Positions 8,327-17,241 of a stretch of DNA of 64,000 nucleotides are shown here, in pieces. Position 1 is the stretch's first letter. Each line of letters opens with the position of its first letter. Source of the DNA: Flavihumibacter petaseus NBRC 106054. Lineage in GTDB: Bacteria; Bacteroidota; Bacteroidia; Chitinophagales; Chitinophagaceae. The notes under the pieces are model-generated. The model made no database searches. It saw only the letters and a program-made list of their open reading frames with translations, and had not been told where the DNA came from. Both the position numbers and the translations under genes were made by a program. The stretch lies in contig NZ_BBWV01000001.1 in assembly GCF_000974785.1 (NCBI RefSeq), positions 1,736,001-1,800,000 on the forward strand, written 5' to 3'.

Positions 8327-9793
8327 ATGTCGCCATTTATGCAAAAGACTACCCGAATCCTGATAGTCGATGACGATGAAGACGATTTTTTCATTACCAG
8401 CGATTACATCAAGGAGATAGAAGAAGGCAAATTCCTGATCCAGTGGGCGCAGCAGTACAATGCTGCCCTGCAACTGATGCGGGAACATGCTTTTGATATC
8501 TACTTTGTCGATTTCAGGTTGGGTGCTAAAACAGGGATTGACCTTCTTAAGGAAGCAATCGCTTCGAAATGTGAAGAGCCGATCATTCTGCTGACTGGAA
8601 AAGGCAACAGGGAAGTTGACCGCCTCGCTATGAAAATAGGGGCATTTGACTACCTCGTCAAGTCAGAGTTGAATACGGAAAAGCTCGAACGTACCATCCG
8701 TTATGCACTGGAACGGTCCTCCTATATCAATGCGATCCGGCGCAATGAAAGAAAATTCCGCAACATCTTTGAGCAATCCATGGATGCGGTATTTATTGCC
8801 GATATGCACCTGAACTTCCGGGAAATGAATCCCGCTGCGGGAGATTTACTAGAAGCAGGAGACCCGTCGGAATTGCTCGGTAAGAAACTGCCCGACCTGC
8901 TCGCTGACTCACAGGAAGCCTACCGGATCCTGACGTCACTGCAGTCTGGTCAGGATATCAATGACCGCGAGCTGGAAGTACTCACCAGCGGGGGTAACCG
9001 AAAATCCTGTATCCTTTCTGCATCAGTGGAATCTGACCTGGAAGGCCAACACTATATACAGGGAATTTTACATGATATTACTAACTTAAAGAAAACAGAG
9101 TGGCTCACCCTGCAGGCGGAAAAACTTGCTGCTACGGGACGGCTCGTCAGAACACTTGCACACGAAGTCCGCAATCCCCTCAATAATATCACGCTCTCTG
9201 CGGAACAGCTGCAACTGGAGTATACCGATGAAAGCAACCAGCTTTACCTGGATGTGATCCGGCGGAACAGTCTCCGGATCAGCAGGATCATTACCGAATT
9301 GCTCAACAGTTCGCGGCAGACTGAATTTGAACTGCACGTAGCCGCCATCCAGGAATTGCTCGATCTCGTGCTTACCGAAGCTGCCGACACCATGTCGCTG
9401 CAGCAGGTGAAACTGGACACGCAGATTCCGGAGGGCGAACTGATGGTTCTTATGGACAAAGAGAAGCTGCGCATAGCATTTATGAATATCATTGTGAATG
9501 CCATTGAGGCCATGCAGCCCGGCGGCGGTGAATTGATCATCCGCCTTTCTGAGAAGAACGGATTCGCTGTAACAGAGATCAATGATAACGGTACCGGAAT
9601 CCCGGCGGAAAACATGGGCAGGTTATTTGAACCCTATTATACTTCCAAAAGAAACGGCATGGGGCTGGGGCTGGCATCTACCCTGAATATCGTGCAGTCG
9701 CATAAGGGATTTATTGATGTGCACAGCACAGAGGGGCGGGGGACTTCTTTTATTGTGAACCTGCCGCTTTTCCAGAACAATACCGACCACTAA
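8327..9793 (+). CDS. Receiver-PAS-histidine kinase
   Basis: A 488-residue protein with an N-terminal receiver (acidic residues in ILIVDDDEDD, acceptor D62 in FVDFRLG), a PAS domain at about 140-255, and an NtrB-like transmitter (H279 in LAHEVRNPLNNI, N-box IVNAIEAMQPGGG, G-boxes NDNGTGIP and GMGLGLASTLNI). The transmitter resembles kinases that drive NtrC-type regulators, so this protein, not the preceding one, may be the direct donor to the activator at 4883. The receiver at its front could make it respond to the preceding kinase. It starts 7 bases after the previous stop and is the last gene of the unit. Confidence 0.93.
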   Translation: MSPFMQKTTRILIVDDDEDDFFITSDYIKEIEEGKFLIQWAQQYNAALQLMREHAFDIYFVDFRLGAKTGIDLLKEAIASKCEEPIILLTGKGNREVDRLAMKIGAFDYLVKSELNTEKLERTIRYALERSSYINAIRRNERKFRNIFEQSMDAVFIADMHLNFREMNPAAGDLLEAGDPSELLGKKLPDLLADSQEAYRILTSLQSGQDINDRELEVLTSGGNRKSCILSASVESDLEGQHYIQGILHDITNLKKTEWLTLQAEKLAATGRLVRTLAHEVRNPLNNITLSAEQLQLEYTDESNQLYLDVIRRNSLRISRIITELLNSSRQTEFELHVAAIQELLDLVLTEAADTMSLQQVKLDTQIPEGELMVLMDKEKLRIAFMNIIVNAIEAMQPGGGELIIRLSEKNGFAVTEINDNGTGIPAENMGRLFEPYYTSKRNGMGLGLASTLNIVQSHKGFIDVHSTEGRGTSFIVNLPLFQNNTDH

Positions 9794-9819
9794 GTTTTTT
9801 CTACCAGAGCCTTGAAAAA

Positions 9820-9851
9820 GAGAGAGGGCCCCGTATAGGGACCCTCTTTTC
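9820..9851. terminator. Bidirectional terminator between convergent genes
   Basis: A GC-rich stem (AGAGGG at 9823-9828 with CCCTCT at 9842-9847, extended inward by CCC/GGG across one mismatch) is flanked by A-rich sequence on the left and TTTT on the right. It can serve both the kinase operon and the barrel gene that converge here. Confidence 0.8.
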
Positions 9852-9862
9852 TCAAAACACCT

Positions 9863-10531
9863 CTAAAAACCAACGCCAACGAAAACACTTATGTTGCTGT
9901 TTTTCACGCCGTTGAATGATTCCCCGACTACGGAGCCTGATTTGCCCAATTCTGTCAGACCGACGTTGTAGCGTGCGCCAAGAGTTATATGCTGGATATC
10001 TACACCAATTCCAGCAGCCACACCAAAGTCAAAGCGGTTGAAGTTGTCTGAATTCAATTCAGCCACTTCGTTATTGCTACCATCTGACTTGGCGTCATTC
10101 ACCCTTGCTGCTGCCAAGTAGCCTACGTATGGGCCGGCCTGGATGTTCAGGTTGGGCAGGATATTGATCACACCCATCACCGGCAGTTCCAGGTAGTGCA
10201 GGTTCAGGCGGTATTCCCCTTCGCCCATCAGCAGGTTGTTGTAACTGCGGCGGCTTCCTTTGTTGCTGTACAGCAGCTCCGGTTGAATACTAAAACCTCT
10301 TCCTACCGGCAGTTTTGCAAAGAAGCCGGCATTCAGACCCATTTTCATGTTGTTGTCATTCAGGTCGTCATGGTAGAAATTGCTGCCGTTGAGGCCCACC
10401 TTAACGCCGAATTTAGGTTGAATACTGCTTTCTTCTACTGTCTTCTGTTCCTGTGCGGATACGCCTGTTGCGCCTGCAAGAATTGCTGTAATCAACAGCA
10501 TTCCTGCCATTTTCATGGTTCTTGTTTTCAT
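9863..10531 (-). CDS. Outer-membrane beta-barrel protein (porin-like family)
   Basis: A 222-residue exported protein: signal peptide at about 1-26 (MKMAGMLLITAILAGATGVSA then QEQ), then alternating strands such as FGVKVGLNGSNFY and GFFAKLPVGRGFSIQPELLY, ending in SVFVGVGF with a terminal phenylalanine. This is the small PF13568-type outer-membrane barrel, very common in Bacteroidota. Its role could be structural or small-molecule passage. No specific ligand can be inferred. It is the last gene of a minus-strand series with a flavin split-barrel protein upstream. Confidence 0.88.
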   Translation of the reverse strand: MKTRTMKMAGMLLITAILAGATGVSAQEQKTVEESSIQPKFGVKVGLNGSNFYHDDLNDNNMKMGLNAGFFAKLPVGRGFSIQPELLYSNKGSRRSYNNLLMGEGEYRLNLHYLELPVMGVINILPNLNIQAGPYVGYLAAARVNDAKSDGSNNEVAELNSDNFNRFDFGVAAGIGVDIQHITLGARYNVGLTELGKSGSVVGESFNGVKNSNISVFVGVGF

Positions 10532-10555
10532 GTAGTACTGATTAATGATTATAAG

Positions 10556-11041
10556 TTACAGTTTTACCTTTCCTGCCTCTCCTTCGGCATATTTTTCTCC
10601 TTTAACGATCGCTTTGAACATCCCGGCAAAAACCACCATCCTGTTTGCACTGCTGTTCCAGTAATAGGCATCCTGTGTGATTACCTGCAGCATGCACAGT
10701 TTCGGATCATCGAGTCCTGCAGGGAACCAGGCCTTCATCATCGGATTCCAGTGGGTTTTCATGACGGACTTGTCTACAATGATCTTGCAAGTGCCGTGTA
10801 TGTCGAGGTAGGTGTTTTTTCCCGGATGGGAATAGATCAGATTGACCACATTGTCACGTGATACATCGTGGATTTTTTCTGAAAATTCGTTGGTAAAAAA
10901 CCAGATATTGTTGTTCTCATCCACATGGATAGTGGCCATGGGGCGGCTGGTGACTTTACCGGCTTCATCAACTGTGGTGAACATGCAGATCCCCACATCT
11001 TTGATCATAGCTGCAATGCTGGTGTTCGTGTTGGTTTCCAT
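10556..11041 (-). CDS. Pyridoxamine-5'-phosphate-oxidase-like stress protein (general stress protein 26 type)
   Basis: A 161-residue split-barrel flavin protein. The run DVGICMFTTVDEAGKVTSRPM, then IWFFTNEFSEKIHDV and LIYSHPGKNTYLDIHGT, is the typical FMN-binding pattern of general stress protein 26 relatives. Such proteins bind FMN or F420 but usually lack oxidase activity. It sits 24 bases upstream of the barrel gene and 26 bases downstream of an alpha-amylase, so the minus-strand genes from 14696 down to 9863 may be one stress-responsive transcript. Confidence 0.85.
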   Translation of the reverse strand: METNTNTSIAAMIKDVGICMFTTVDEAGKVTSRPMATIHVDENNNIWFFTNEFSEKIHDVSRDNVVNLIYSHPGKNTYLDIHGTCKIIVDKSVMKTHWNPMMKAWFPAGLDDPKLCMLQVITQDAYYWNSSANRMVVFAGMFKAIVKGEKYAEGEAGKVKL

Positions 11042-11067
11042 AAAAAAGAGTTTTCGTCAGTCCGGCT

Positions 11068-12567
11068 CTAAAAATTCTGTGCCATCTGGCAGGAGATCCA
11101 CACGGATACCCCCCCGGCGGGACAGGAAAAATCCGCGCCACCCTTTTCGTTTAAGGTCAACGGTGGCTTGTCGCGGTGCAGGATGTCGCAGTATTCCTGG
11201 CCAGCGTGTGATGCTCCTAATTCCATGTATTTGAATCCATCCGACCCGTTGCTGATCAGTACGGCGACCCCGGTTTCCGGTTTGCCCCGCTGGCCTTTCC
11301 GCACCCAGCCCACACAGTTCGGATGATCAAAATAGTCGATCTGCTCGCCTGTTGCCAATTGTGCCCGGATGGGTAACATTACGTCCAGTTCGGGCACCCT
11401 CGAAAGCCATATTTCGTAGTCATTTCCATCACCACCCTTGTCTACATAATGGGCATCATACAGGGAGGGGTAAAATACGCAGGGTATACCATCCTGTCGC
11501 AACAGGATCAGGGCATGGGCGATGGGTTTGAACCATGCTTCAACAGGTGATTCCAGATCCTGTAACGGTTGTGTATCGTGATTATCAACAATAGTGATGG
11601 CGCGGTCAGGCATCTTTTGCAGCAGAGAGTTGTCGAAGATCGTGCGGAGATCATATTTGTTGCCCATTTTTGAAGCAACAAAAAAGTTGTGGTGCAGCGG
11701 AGCATCAAATAACTGCACGTGCCTGCCGGTAGCTTCGATATACCGGAGCAGCGCTTCTACATCGTGAATGTTCCAATACTCACCGATAAACAGCAAAGGT
11801 TTTTTCGATAGGGTCTGCATGTATTCCACCCACTCTTTAATAAAATCAGGTGACATGTGCTTTACGGCATCGAGGCGAAAGCCGCTCACCTTCGTCGTTT
11901 CCAGATACCATTTCCCCCAGTATTTCAATTCTTCCCTCACGCTTGGGTTGCGGAATTCGATATCAGCGTTCATAAGGTAGTCATAATTCCCCAGTTCTTC
12001 TTCCACCAGGTCTTCCCAGCCTTCACCATACTGGTTCTGAATAGTGTACACGCCGCCCTCGTTGAGATCATGGGCCCAATCAATGCCGGTAAAGCATTGA
12101 TGGTCCCAGACGAACTGGGAGTACTTACCGTTTCTTCCCGGGAAGGTGAATTTTGTCCAGGCTTCTATGTCAAAATTGTCGCTGATGAATTCTGTGCGGT
12201 TGACGGGGTTCACTTTTTTTACCGTAAACCTTTCCAATTCATCAGCGCCTGCTTTGTGATTGAAAACAACATCAGCCAATACCTGCAGCCCTGCTTTTTT
12301 GCATGCTTTAACCGCTTCCAGGTATTCATTCCGGTTGCCATATTTTGTGGGTATTGTTCCCTTCTGATCGAATTCGCCGAGGTCAAAAAGGTCATAGGAG
12401 TCATATCCCACCGAGTAACCGCCGGAGGCACCCTTATATGCAGGAGGAAGCCAGACTCCGGTGATACCTTTCGCTTTAAGGTTGGGGATTTCTTCCTGCA
12501 GGTGCCGCCACAGGGAGTGATCAGAAGGATAGTACCAGTGAAAAAATTGTATCAGTGTAATCGGCAT
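11068..12567 (-). CDS. Cytoplasmic alpha-amylase (GH13, liquefying type)
   Basis: A 499-residue GH13 enzyme with no signal peptide, so it acts inside the cell, presumably on glycogen or maltodextrin. Conserved regions are DVVFNHKAGAD, GFRLDAVKH (nucleophile D233), FIGEYW (acid/base E263) and IVDNHDTQ (D331). These positions match the Bacillus licheniformis-type alpha-amylase subfamily closely. Family knowledge: endo-cleavage of alpha-1,4 bonds. It is placed among stress genes and not beside a starch-uptake locus, which favours a role in mobilising stored glycogen. Ten bases separate it from the upstream oxidase gene. Confidence 0.95.
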   Translation of the reverse strand: MPITLIQFFHWYYPSDHSLWRHLQEEIPNLKAKGITGVWLPPAYKGASGGYSVGYDSYDLFDLGEFDQKGTIPTKYGNRNEYLEAVKACKKAGLQVLADVVFNHKAGADELERFTVKKVNPVNRTEFISDNFDIEAWTKFTFPGRNGKYSQFVWDHQCFTGIDWAHDLNEGGVYTIQNQYGEGWEDLVEEELGNYDYLMNADIEFRNPSVREELKYWGKWYLETTKVSGFRLDAVKHMSPDFIKEWVEYMQTLSKKPLLFIGEYWNIHDVEALLRYIEATGRHVQLFDAPLHHNFFVASKMGNKYDLRTIFDNSLLQKMPDRAITIVDNHDTQPLQDLESPVEAWFKPIAHALILLRQDGIPCVFYPSLYDAHYVDKGGDGNDYEIWLSRVPELDVMLPIRAQLATGEQIDYFDHPNCVGWVRKGQRGKPETGVAVLISNGSDGFKYMELGASHAGQEYCDILHRDKPPLTLNEKGGADFSCPAGGVSVWISCQMAQNF

Positions 12568-12577
12568 GTGTGAATTT

Positions 12578-13780
12578 TTATCTGTTGAATGAAAAAATGT
12601 TGTTATCGATCCTTGGTTTGCCCAGTATAGTATCGCGGATTATTTCTGCGGCCAGCACGCTGAAGGTGATGCCGTTGCCGCCAAAACCGAGGGCGAAATG
12701 GGTATGTGGGCGTTGCCGGATGGCACCGATATAGGGCAATCCGTCTTTGGTGCTGGCAAATGCGCCGGCCCATTGAAAATCAGGGCGGAAGGGGATCTCC
12801 GGAAACTTCCGGTGAAATGCTGCTACCAGGCGCCTCGTCTTGTCAGAAATGCGCGCATCCCGTTTATCCGGCTGGTAGAAATCATCATCCAGTCCGCCAA
12901 CCAGGATTCTTTTATCATCTGTGGAGCGCAGGTAAAGGTAAGGTGTGGCTGTCTCCCAGATCAGGCAACGACGGTACCAGCTTTGCCATCCGGGCATTGG
13001 TTCGCTGACCATTGCATAAGTGGAGTGGATCTGCTCAACCTTAAAGGGAATATACCGTTGCGATTCGTAACCGCAGGCGATTACCAGTTCTTTTGCCTTT
13101 ACCGTGAAGCCAAGGTCGGTATGCAGGGTTACTCCCTTTTTATCATGATGAATATGGGTAACAGTTGTATTGTCGTAAATGCGGGCGCCTTTGTGCTGGC
13201 TTTTCTTCAGCAGCTGATGAGTGAGCAGGTAGGCATCCAGCTCCGCTCCGATCGTCGAATACAATCCCGCTGGTGCAAGGAATCCCATTTTGCTGCTGAG
13301 TTTTTCAGCATCCCACCAGTAAACCGGAAACCCATGTGCTCTCCGCAAGCGGAATTCCTCCCGGAGATCTTTGACATGGGATTGGCGGGAAGCATATTGA
13401 AGGCTTGGGCGGTTGGTGAAGGTCGATTGTTTGCCCACCCTGGTGCTGATCCATTCGAGTTTGCTGATGGCCTCTGCCGTGAGCTTGTAGGCGCGCACGG
13501 CTGCGGCTTCTCCCATCCTGGCGGCAAGTTTTACTAGCGGCGTATCGATTTCATATTGCAGCAGTGCTGTGCTTGCCGCCGTTGATCCCGTGCCCGCATG
13601 CCGCTTGTCAAGTACTATAACTTTAAACCCGGCCTCCGCGAGATACCATGCTGTCAAGGCACCAGAGATTCCTGCGCCCATCACGGCAATATCCACCCTG
13701 CTATTGCCTGGCAACGACGGATAGGTTTGCGGAAGACCACTCTTCAGCAGCCAGTAGGGACTATGTGATCGGAGGTCCAT
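12578..13780 (-). CDS. FAD-dependent oxidoreductase, DadA/glycine-oxidase type (DAO family)
   Basis: A 400-residue flavoprotein with a dinucleotide-binding start at about residue 31 (VMGAGISGALTAWYLAEAG) followed by an acidic residue (LDKR), and the C-terminal second half of the FAD site (TKDGLPYIGAI, GFGGNGITFSVLAAE). This is the DAO superfamily that oxidises amines or D-amino acids. There is no Rieske domain at the C-terminus. The substrate is unknown. Its first 20 bases overlap the end of the YihY gene, which indicates coupled expression. Confidence 0.88.
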   Translation of the reverse strand: MDLRSHSPYWLLKSGLPQTYPSLPGNSRVDIAVMGAGISGALTAWYLAEAGFKVIVLDKRHAGTGSTAASTALLQYEIDTPLVKLAARMGEAAAVRAYKLTAEAISKLEWISTRVGKQSTFTNRPSLQYASRQSHVKDLREEFRLRRAHGFPVYWWDAEKLSSKMGFLAPAGLYSTIGAELDAYLLTHQLLKKSQHKGARIYDNTTVTHIHHDKKGVTLHTDLGFTVKAKELVIACGYESQRYIPFKVEQIHSTYAMVSEPMPGWQSWYRRCLIWETATPYLYLRSTDDKRILVGGLDDDFYQPDKRDARISDKTRRLVAAFHRKFPEIPFRPDFQWAGAFASTKDGLPYIGAIRQRPHTHFALGFGGNGITFSVLAAEIIRDTILGKPRIDNNIFSFNR

Positions 13781-14696
13781 ATGTGTCGTTAACTGCTATT
13801 TCTTTTGACTCGCGTTTGATAATAAACACCGCAGTGGTATCCGGCTGTATGCCATGGCCTGCATAAAGGGCAAAGGCGCGGGTAAAGGCGGCTCCGAAAT
13901 ACAGGATCAGCGACGAATAGTATACCCACACCAAAATGATGATAATGGAAGCCGCTGCACCGTAGGTAAATCCGAAATCGGCTTTACCGATATAAAAGGT
14001 GATCAGCAACTTACCGACCAGGAAAAGCGTGGCAGTAAATGCCGCGCCTGCAAAGGAGTCTCTCCAGCTGATCCGCGCATCCGGCAAAACGTGAAAGATG
14101 ACTGCGAAAAGCAGGGTAATGGCGGAAAAGATCAGCGCGAGGTTGAACGTATAAAAACTGATGATGGCCAATCCCGGGAAAAAATTGGCGATCTCTGCAT
14201 TAAGCAGATCCATCAGTGCATTGACAATCAGTGCAACCATGAGAACGAAGCTGAGCCCGATTACCAGGGAAAACGATAACAGACGGTTCAACAGCAGCTT
14301 GAGCCAGCCTTTTTCGGGTTTTGCCCTGATTGACCAGATATAATTGATCGAACTCTGGATCTCGGTAAATACGCCGGTTGCGCCGATCACGAGGATCACC
14401 AGTCCCACTATGGTTCCTGCGAATGTCTGGTCAGACTTGTGAATATTGCTGATAATGGATTGAATCTGGTAGGCTGCAGAATTGCCCAGCAATCCCCGCA
14501 ATTGCCCGAAGATCTTTCCCTGAACCGCTTCCTTTCCGAAAAAGATGCCGGCAAGAGACATCATCAGCAACAGAACGGGGCCGAGTGCAAAAATGGTGTA
14601 GTATGACAGGGAGGCGCTGAGTTTAAACGCGTTGTCGTTCGCAAAACTTTTGCCCGCCGTCAGCAGGCATTGGTAAAATGTGCGGATCGCCTTCAT
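13761..14696 (-). CDS. YihY/BrkB family inner-membrane protein
   Basis: A 311-residue protein with six predicted membrane spans and the family hallmarks LSASLSYYTIFALGPVLLL near the start, then FTEIQSSINYIWSI and the late AAASIIIILVWVYYSSLILYFGA region. YihY/BrkB proteins were once called RNase BN, wrongly, and their transport role is still unsettled. It heads a minus-strand run with the DAO-type oxidase (20-base overlap), alpha-amylase, split-barrel protein and barrel protein. The 160 bases upstream, shared with the divergent small gene at 14857, should hold the promoter. Confidence 0.9.
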   Translation of the reverse strand: MKAIRTFYQCLLTAGKSFANDNAFKLSASLSYYTIFALGPVLLLMMSLAGIFFGKEAVQGKIFGQLRGLLGNSAAYQIQSIISNIHKSDQTFAGTIVGLVILVIGATGVFTEIQSSINYIWSIRAKPEKGWLKLLLNRLLSFSLVIGLSFVLMVALIVNALMDLLNAEIANFFPGLAIISFYTFNLALIFSAITLLFAVIFHVLPDARISWRDSFAGAAFTATLFLVGKLLITFYIGKADFGFTYGAAASIIIILVWVYYSSLILYFGAAFTRAFALYAGHGIQPDTTAVFIIKRESKEIAVNDTYGPPIT

Positions 14697-14856
14697 GCAT
14701 TACAATGAAAAGAAACTGTGCCGCCGAATTTACCCGTCATCCGATGGTGCTTCATCCTGTTCTGTGGACAGATTTCCTCAAAGGACCAGTATAGTGGCAG
14801 CGGCACATTTTTTTGAGGAGAAGTGTAAAGAATCTTCTTCACTTAAATTATAAATT

Positions 14857-15009
14857 ATGAGAAGCTTATTGTATCTGATCGCAGTGATCCTGATCATAGG
14901 ATGGTTACTTGGCGTATTTGTTTACAGCGCCAGTGGATTGATCCATATTCTGCTCGTACTCGCAGTAGTATCCATTCTGTTATCACTGATCCGTCGGGGG
15001 GTAGAATAG
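14857..15009 (+). CDS. lmo0937-type small membrane protein
   Basis: A 50-residue protein, MRSLLYLIAVILIIGWLLG onward, with a second hydrophobic stretch (SGLIHILLVLAVVSILLSLI) and ending RRGVE. This length and two-helix layout match the lmo0937 family of small membrane proteins, typically stress or sigma-factor dependent. It is read divergently from YihY and is closed by a strong terminator 18 bases after its stop, so it is monocistronic. Confidence 0.85.
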   Translation: MRSLLYLIAVILIIGWLLGVFVYSASGLIHILLVLAVVSILLSLIRRGVE

Positions 15010-15027
15010 CCTTCCGTTCATATAAGC

Positions 15028-15055
15028 AAAAAACCCCCGGGAGGGGGTTTTTTTT
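15028..15055 (+). terminator. Rho-independent terminator
   Basis: An 11-bp stem made of A6C5 and G5T6 with a GGGA loop is followed by further T residues. It is a textbook intrinsic terminator for the 50-residue membrane protein gene and, read backwards, has an A-run that could also serve the opposite strand. Confidence 0.92.
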
Positions 15056-15091
15056 ATGACTGACCGAGTCATACACAACCTTTAACATTAT

Positions 15092-15436
15092 TCACGCTTC
15101 AAGGCTGGTTTTTTTCTTATGGATGTCTGTAACTGCCTGAAAGAAATCTGATACTTCAGCATCGGCATAGGCGCCGAAAGCATCTGCCAGGGTTCCTTTT
15201 CTTCCGTCATTGGTTTCAATGATGTAGAGGATGGCATTGTCTTCGGGATCACTTACCCCTTCGAAGCGGTAGAAATCCACCACGTGGACCTGTTCAGGCT
15301 GATAAGTTTTGCCACTGTCAGCGTGCTGCAGGAGTGCATGGTGCATATTGAAATGAGCAGAATAACCCCTGCTGATCGCCTTGTCCATACAGTAACTCAG
15401 GCTTCTCATCCGGCCAAGTGCATTGATAGATTTCAT
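15092..15436 (-). CDS. Conserved hypothetical protein (114 aa)
   Basis: I do not recognise a characterised family. The protein is soluble, with a helical N-terminus (LGRMRSLSYCMDKAISRGYSAHF), a central beta region (VHVVDFYRFEGVSDPEDNAILYIIE) and a short helical end (EVSDFFQAVTDIHKKKTS). The aspartate/glutamate-rich loop DPEDNAI is its most distinctive patch. It lies 38 bases downstream of a DUF2383 gene on the same strand, so the two are probably co-transcribed and it belongs to the same stress group. Confidence 0.7.
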   Translation of the reverse strand: MKSINALGRMRSLSYCMDKAISRGYSAHFNMHHALLQHADSGKTYQPEQVHVVDFYRFEGVSDPEDNAILYIIETNDGRKGTLADAFGAYADAEVSDFFQAVTDIHKKKTSLEA

Positions 15437-15474
15437 ACCGGTTGTTTTACTGTTTGTTTAACGAGCCAGCAATA

Positions 15475-15942
15475 CTAATGGTTGATGGCCTGGTGCATGT
15501 CGCGATATTTTTTTATCATGTCATGCGATGTCTTCAGGGATTCTTTCTGGGAAGTGATGAGCTGCCTGGCTTCGGTATCCATGCTGGCATCTGTTTCCAG
15601 GGCTTCCTTATAGGCTTTTTGTGCAGCGTCTTCACCTGCTTCACAAAGTTCAAGAACAGATTCCCTTTCTTTGGTACTGAAAGCTGACTTGATGTCCATC
15701 CAGGTGCGATAGATTTTACCGCTCATTGTGGTACCGGATGCCGGTTCTCCACCCAGCTTTGTAACCTGTGCAATCAATTGGGAAACGTTATCGCGGCTCT
15801 GACTGATCATTTTATTGAAAATGGCCTTCAGGTCAACATCAATCTTGTCAGATTCGGAAATCGCTTTTTCATAACCCTCAATCCTGTCGTTGTTAATACG
15901 AATCAGGTCATTCAGTACGTCTGATAATGCTGTATTTGCCAT
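15475..15942 (-). CDS. DUF2383 (PA2169-type) four-helix-bundle protein
   Basis: A 155-residue all-helical protein. It opens with SDVLNDLIRINNDRIEGYEKAI and has paired Glu/His-like positions in helix 3 (ESVLELCEAGEDAAQKAYKEAL) as in the ferritin-like PA2169/DUF2383 family. Members are linked to membrane or oxidative stress and biofilm states. The internal motif AAQKAYKEAL and length agree with the family. It heads the two-gene minus-strand unit with the 114-residue hypothetical. Confidence 0.85.
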   Translation of the reverse strand: MANTALSDVLNDLIRINNDRIEGYEKAISESDKIDVDLKAIFNKMISQSRDNVSQLIAQVTKLGGEPASGTTMSGKIYRTWMDIKSAFSTKERESVLELCEAGEDAAQKAYKEALETDASMDTEARQLITSQKESLKTSHDMIKKYRDMHQAINH

Positions 15943-16164
15943 AACTTAAGATTTTAATACAGCTCCTTAAAAACCATTCCATTGGATTTTTGTGGTGAAA
16001 TGCGGGAATGGCCGCTATTACGGGTGTTTTTTGCTCCAACCAGTTGAAGAATCGCCCCAGCTTTCATTACAGTATGCACGAGCAATTAATTCCCCGAAAA
16101 CTGCCTGAAATACGGTGTATGACTACTGGTATCCTTTTTTTGATATTGAAGTAAAGTCTATACC

Positions 16165-16656
16165 ATGGCTAACTATAGTACATTACAGGAAATGATGAAC
16201 AGTTTTCAGAATGGGCTGTTTTATAATTTAAGCGACAGGGCTTTTTCATTGCCGAATGGCATTGGTCATCTGCTTGAGGCTGATGACACCGGGTGCATCT
16301 GGTTTCTTTTCCACGTGCATTCAGAGCAGGCAGCATCTTACGAAGAGGAATGTGCTGCCAGGATCAGATTATACGATAAAGAACAAGATCACTATATCGA
16401 TGCTACCGGAAAGGCCGTGTTGCTGAGGGATCCGGAAGATTGGACCAAATGCAGCAAGATATCTTATGGAATGGCCAAGGCGCTGCGTTACCATGGACTA
16501 ATTGTACGTTTTAGAATTAACCACGCCACGGTGGTAGAGAAAGGCAGGAATGCCCGACGTAATTTTTTCCAACGCCTCATGGATGATGTAAACAGTTGGT
16601 TATCGGGGAGAAACATTGCTGAAACGGAGTACCCGGCTCCTATTCTTTCACATTAA
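16165..16656 (+). CDS. Probable flavin split-barrel (PNPOx-fold) stress protein
   Basis: A 163-residue soluble protein. The segment GCIWFLFHVHSEQAASYEEE followed by a strand pair (ARIRLYDKEQDHYIDATGKA) and VLLRDPEDW resembles the flavin-binding split barrel of general stress protein 26 relatives, where an aromatic Trp-Phe strand precedes an acidic helix and a G-x-A strand. The similarity is by pattern and weaker than for the gene at 10556. It is 9 bases upstream of the next gene and so likely co-transcribed with it. Confidence 0.6.
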   Translation: MANYSTLQEMMNSFQNGLFYNLSDRAFSLPNGIGHLLEADDTGCIWFLFHVHSEQAASYEEECAARIRLYDKEQDHYIDATGKAVLLRDPEDWTKCSKISYGMAKALRYHGLIVRFRINHATVVEKGRNARRNFFQRLMDDVNSWLSGRNIAETEYPAPILSH

Positions 16657-16665
16657 ACACTTTTT

Positions 16666-17241
16666 ATGTCACAAAGTATCATCAAACACCTCCAGGATTA
16701 TCTTGGTGCCCATATTGAGAAAATCAACCCGAATACGCAGGCTATTGATCCGGCAACCCGGCATCACCGGTATGACCTGCTGGCACAGGCAGCAATTCCT
16801 GCAGTGCTGACAGCTTTTTACAAGCACAGCCGGTCGCCATCAGGCGCAAAGGATCTCGCCGGTGATATTGGAAAAAGTGAACCGCTGGATTTTCTGCTGA
16901 AAGGCCGGAAGGCTGCAGTTGTAACAAAGATAGCTGCCTATTCAGGAGTTTCAGAAGAACAATCAGAAGCTGCGATGGATGCTGTTGCAGATGAAAGTAT
17001 CAGGTTTGTAAGGAACAAACTGGGTTCAAATATGAATGCAGAAAACATCCAGACTTATTTTGCTTCACAGCGGCAGGATATCCTGTCCCATCTGCCGGAA
17101 GACATCCGGATGGGTGAATTGCTGGATGATAACACACTTGACGACAGAACCAACAAAATGGCAGGGCCTATATCTTCGGTCGCCCAGGCAATTTCCAACC
17201 TGCTCAGTTCCCCGGGCACGGAAGATAACGACAGGAGATAA
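16666..17241 (+). CDS. Helical hypothetical protein (DUF937-like C-terminus)
   Basis: A 191-residue mostly helical protein. The C-terminal part ILSHLPEDIRMGELLDDNTLDDRTNKMAG followed by a hydrophobic helix resembles the ending of DUF937-type proteins, in which glycine-rich and Asp/Thr-rich turns recur between helices. I infer a cytoplasmic structural or regulatory protein. No catalytic residues can be named. Its stop abuts the stop of the convergent gene at 17242 with no gap at all. Confidence 0.65.
   Translation: MSQSIIKHLQDYLGAHIEKINPNTQAIDPATRHHRYDLLAQAAIPAVLTAFYKHSRSPSGAKDLAGDIGKSEPLDFLLKGRKAAVVTKIAAYSGVSEEQSEAAMDAVADESIRFVRNKLGSNMNAENIQTYFASQRQDILSHLPEDIRMGELLDDNTLDDRTNKMAGPISSVAQAISNLLSSPGTEDNDRR

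Noticed and set aside
10196-13537. Long plus-strand open frames (for example 10196-10861, 11857-12573, 12698-13537)
   Set aside because: Antisense to strongly supported genes (barrel, split-barrel, amylase and DAO oxidase). No family motifs and compositionally unlike coding sequence.
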